DNA of 64,000 nucleotides, taken from Atopsyche davidsoni. Lineage: Eukaryota > Arthropoda > Insecta > Trichoptera > Hydrobiosidae. Below are positions 60,901-64,000 of this stretch, in pieces. Each line of letters begins with the position of its first letter. Position 1 is the first letter of the stretch. The stretch is taken from positions 7,582,501 to 7,646,500 of the forward strand of contig JAILWY010000005.1 of NCBI GenBank assembly GCA_022113835.1, given 5' to 3'. The position numbers and the translations under genes are program-made. The notes beneath the pieces were generated by a model, which saw only the letters and a list, made by a program, of their open reading frames with translations, was not told the DNA's origin and did no database searches.

Positions 60901-61638
60901 TTGTTGTTTTTATAAAATGACTAGTATTCATTTATCACTATGAACTATGCTTTTTATTCTCAGAGCCTCATTGTGTTAAGCAGTCATTTTTTGAGCTAAA
61001 TAAATGACACTTCAACCAAGGTTTGTTAGCACCATAGTCTAGATATTTAGAACTTCACCTGCTAAGGAAATCTCTGACCAAAGTCTGGAGTTAGTACCCT
61101 ATACACCTGCTTTACACAACTTGATCTGGCAATATAAGTAATAAGTAGAATATTTGATATTCTCCTGAGGAATGACACTCCGTGAACTCTGCTGTTAGCA
61201 CCAACCTCAACTGTATAGCTATGAATTAGATGTCATTTCTTGTTATGGCTTTCAGAATGTCAACATAACCTATTGGTATATTAACTACTTTTAATTTAAT
61301 AGCGCAAATCTAATAATAAAAAACCGAACACATCATTAAACTAATGCTAAGCAATCAATGAAGCGAATCAGTATTGAAAGAGTTGCTGCGGCAGTTCCAG
61401 AAAAGTTTGAATGAAAGATTTGCTTATTTAAAAAGCACTGTGGTCACAGCCAAATCTATCCCAGCTTAACTGACTATATAAGATAATGATTTCCATTCAT
61501 ACTCACCTCCAAATACTTAAATACAAGCTGAAAAAAATGATAAGAAAAAGCCTTGCACACCATATCCGGATTTACAGTTTTATTAACATAAATCCATCAT
61601 ACATGGTATGTGAGGAGATGTTATTGTATACAATAAGT
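57915..61638. other. GRAMD1 3' UTR and intergenic DNA, no gene seen
   Basis: Only short shadow frames. The first part is GRAMD1 3' UTR; several AATAAA hexamers occur, none clearly the main one. The final part is the RpS27A 3' flank, with its poly(A) signal at 61579-61584. GRAMD1 and RpS27A converge here. A small hairpin (GTTTCTCC/GGAGAAAC) lies near 60260-60290. Confidence 0.6.
61579..61584 (-). promoter_or_regulatory. Poly(A) signal of RpS27A
   Basis: AATAAA on the minus strand, 55-60 bases downstream of the RpS27A stop codon. Confidence 0.7.
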
Positions 61639-62256
<618 letters not shown>

Positions 62257-62425
62257 CTATACAGTTCTGAAATAAGATATTACAAACAAAAATAAGCATT
62301 GATGACAATAATTTTCTAAAATAATAAATACTTAAAAACATGAATTTTTAAATTATCATAATAAAACTTTAGAAATACCAGAGGAAACAAATAAAAAGAG
62401 ATATGTATATATAAGAAGCATCACA

Positions 62426-62431
62426 TTTATT
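62426..62431 (-). promoter_or_regulatory. Poly(A) signal of NSA2
   Basis: AATAAA on the minus strand, about 37 bases after the NSA2 stop codon. It lies within 200 bases of the RpS27A 5' UTR, so the two genes are tightly packed. Confidence 0.7.
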
Positions 62432-62467
62432 TTCCTTAAAGTTAATCACACATCCATACAATAAACA

Positions 62468-63247
62468 TTAAACAAGGAGAACAGCGTTAATACAGCCATC
62501 ATTCTCCGGGTTATTGGTGACCTGGGCGTATTTACCCCAGATGACTTTTCCAGACTGTGTGACTAAGCCTAATTCTGATATATTGACTTCAAGAACAGTT
62601 CCCTTTGTGATGACTCCGAGGCTGGTATACATGGGTGAGCTGGGATTCTTTTTCACTCCAATTATAGGCAGACAGAATGTGGCTTTGAGTTCGGGGTGAG
62701 TAACGTGAGCTTTCTTGAATCTAAGAGCCATTGGTCGAATAAAACGCTCAAACTTAGGCGGTTTTCTGGTAAATCCTTCTCCAACAAATGTTACTTTGGT
62801 GACCATTCGTTTCCAGGCTTTTCTGCGAGTTTTGCCAGAGCTAAGTACTTTAAACACTTCTGCATCTGACTGCGCTCTCACTTTAGGTATAGGAACATCC
62901 CACTTTCCAGCTTTTTCTTTCCGCTTTTGTTTTATCATATTTGAGAGCACTTTGGCTCTAGACTGAACATCTCTGTCAAGAAGGTATGCAGGAACCGCCC
63001 CCTCAGAAACCTTCTCGGTCTTTTGTTTAACTTTCTTCTCTTCATGGGCCTTGATCTTTTTCTTCATCTGGATCTTTTCATTTCTCCTCTCTTTGTTAAA
63101 GAGTTTAGCCTTGATACCCCGCAGTTTACGAGCCTTCTCGGCCCGCTTGTGGGGCTCGCGAGCCTCTCTCTTCCGTTTGCGTTCTTCATAGTCGAGCCTG
63201 CGCCCGTATAGCTTCTGATGCCTCTCAATATATTCGTTCTGCGGCAT
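62468..63247 (-). CDS. NSA2: NSA2 (TINP1), 60S ribosome biogenesis factor
   Basis: Nucleolar protein needed for maturation of 27S pre-rRNA and assembly of the 60S subunit; distantly related to ribosomal protein eS8. One uninterrupted frame of 259 residues, against 260 in animals. It starts [20 protein letters not shown], as in the family. A long Lys/Arg/Glu-rich helical N-terminal half has [17 protein letters not shown]; the C-terminal eS8-like barrel contains [20 protein letters not shown] and [12 protein letters not shown]. The ATG sits 13 bases after an acceptor (CTTATAG at 63261-63267), so the 5' UTR is spliced; good minus-strand donors lie at 63455 (CCG|GTAAGT) and 63750 (CAG|GTGCGT). 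It precedes RpS27A on the same strand. Confidence 0.97.
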   Translation of the reverse strand: MPQNEYIERHQKLYGRRLDYEERKRKREAREPHKRAEKARKLRGIKAKLFNKERRNEKIQMKKKIKAHEEKKVKQKTEKVSEGAVPAYLLDRDVQSRAKVLSNMIKQKRKEKAGKWDVPIPKVRAQSDAEVFKVLSSGKTRRKAWKRMVTKVTFVGEGFTRKPPKFERFIRPMALRFKKAHVTHPELKATFCLPIIGVKKNPSSPMYTSLGVITKGTVLEVNISELGLVTQSGKVIWGKYAQVTNNPENDGCINAVLLV

Positions 63248-64000
63248 GTTGACAGGTTATCTATAAGCAAAATTCGATAATAAATAGATACGCAATCGAT
63301 CCAGTCCGAGGTCAATTCAGATGTTGCGAGAATCGTTCGGAGAAATTAACAGAAACAGTGGTTCCGATCATTCACACGAACTGCAGATATCTCCTGAATT
63401 CGACTGGATATACTAATGATATTTCACAACCGAAAAGCAAAAAATATCTACTTACCGGTAATGGAAAATGGAAACAATATTATATCCGGTTGTCCGTAAT
63501 ATCGCAACAGGAAAAAACCTCGAACTCAAATACCTAATATCAGTTAACCAAAAAAAAAAAATGTCTAGCGAACACGAGGTTCACACGGCGCGCCAGATAC
63601 AAATATCGTCGATAACACGAAATAATTCAACGATTAGTTTTAATTTCACAGCAATTAAGTGTTCCAAGCACACAAGCAGTAATAGAATGTTACAAATACA
63701 AAAATAAATAACAAAATCTGAGAAAAATCCGAGAGCCCAAAAGTACGCACCTGGTCAACATCCACGCAGCGCAATGAAAGAACGTCACAGAGTATTTGTG
63801 TTTCCGGTCTCGAATATGGCGGAATTATTGCCATTATAAAAACGTCCAAGAAAACATTTTCATAGAAAATAATAGCACAATACGTAAAAACATGGATTCT
63901 GGTTATCTACCTACTTCTTAAACAAAAATATATTATCATTTAAAAAATATTTCATTGATTATAAACTTAAATATAGAATCATGTCAAAATCAATGCCCTT
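63248..64000. other. NSA2 5' UTR exons and promoter region
   Basis: Contains at least one 5' UTR intron of NSA2: acceptor at 63261, possible donors at 63455 and 63750, both on the minus strand. No coding frame is credible. The transcription start is probably between 63480 and 63830. Confidence 0.5.
63813..63822 (-). promoter_or_regulatory. Candidate YY1/Pho site near the NSA2 promoter
   Basis: AATATGGCGG (CCGCCATATT on the minus strand) matches the YY1-type core AANATGGCGG often found near starts of housekeeping and ribosomal genes. About 60 bases upstream of the outermost candidate 5' UTR donor. A single short match, so uncertain. Confidence 0.3.

Overview
This is a window of insect nuclear DNA. 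The evidence is short GT-AG introns in an AT-rich background, GC-richer exons, a ZAD-type C2H2 zinc-finger gene (a class that expanded in insects), an insect-type (TTAGG)n tract, and many short DNA-transposon copies (hAT, piggyBac-like, mariner, Tigger/pogo). The order of insect cannot be settled by reading alone.

Layout. Bases 1-10130 contain no gene I can name. They probably belong to a large intron or the 5' flank of the next gene, and hold a decamer minisatellite, some GC-rich islands and one possible minus-strand exon pair. Bases 10131-27180 (+) carry the last 21 coding exons of Liprin-alpha, a presynaptic active-zone scaffold; its N-terminus lies upstream of the window or was not seen. 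Bases 27181-31560 are 3' UTR and intergenic. BMS1, a GTPase of 40S ribosome assembly, lies at 31561-35311 (-), and POLR1E/RPA49, an RNA polymerase I subunit, at 36996-38138 (-). Bases 38245-39290 are a knot of repeats: a hAT end, an inverted pair of hammerhead-ribozyme-like sequences, and a fold-back whose loop carries a telomere-type repeat. A six-exon ZAD zinc-finger gene lies at 39638-41926 (+). A three-exon gene for an unrecognised two-membrane-span protein lies at 42337-42934 (+). A sixteen-exon GRAMD1/Aster gene (GRAM, VASt and TM domains) lies at 44055-57914 (+), with a mariner and a Tigger relic in its largest intron. After a gene-free stretch come RpS27A (ubiquitin-eS31 fusion, 61639-62241, -) and NSA2 (60S assembly factor, 62468-63247, -).

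How the genes relate. The four minus-strand genes all serve ribosome production: rRNA transcription (RPA49), small-subunit assembly (BMS1), large-subunit assembly (NSA2) and a ribosomal protein (RpS27A). The plus-strand genes are unrelated to them: synaptic scaffold, transcription factor, membrane protein and sterol transporter. Exon joins were read by eye from splice sites, and reading phase is consistent across every join in all five spliced genes.

Most noteworthy. (1) Hammerhead-ribozyme-like cores in an inverted pair, one with every core element in place apart from one extra base. (2) A fold-back with two 101-base arms around a telomere-type repeat. (3) A ubiquitin moiety with Asn25 replaced by His. 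(4) A 45-base in-frame cassette exon in Liprin-alpha. (5) Several transposon copies whose ends and target duplications can be read exactly.
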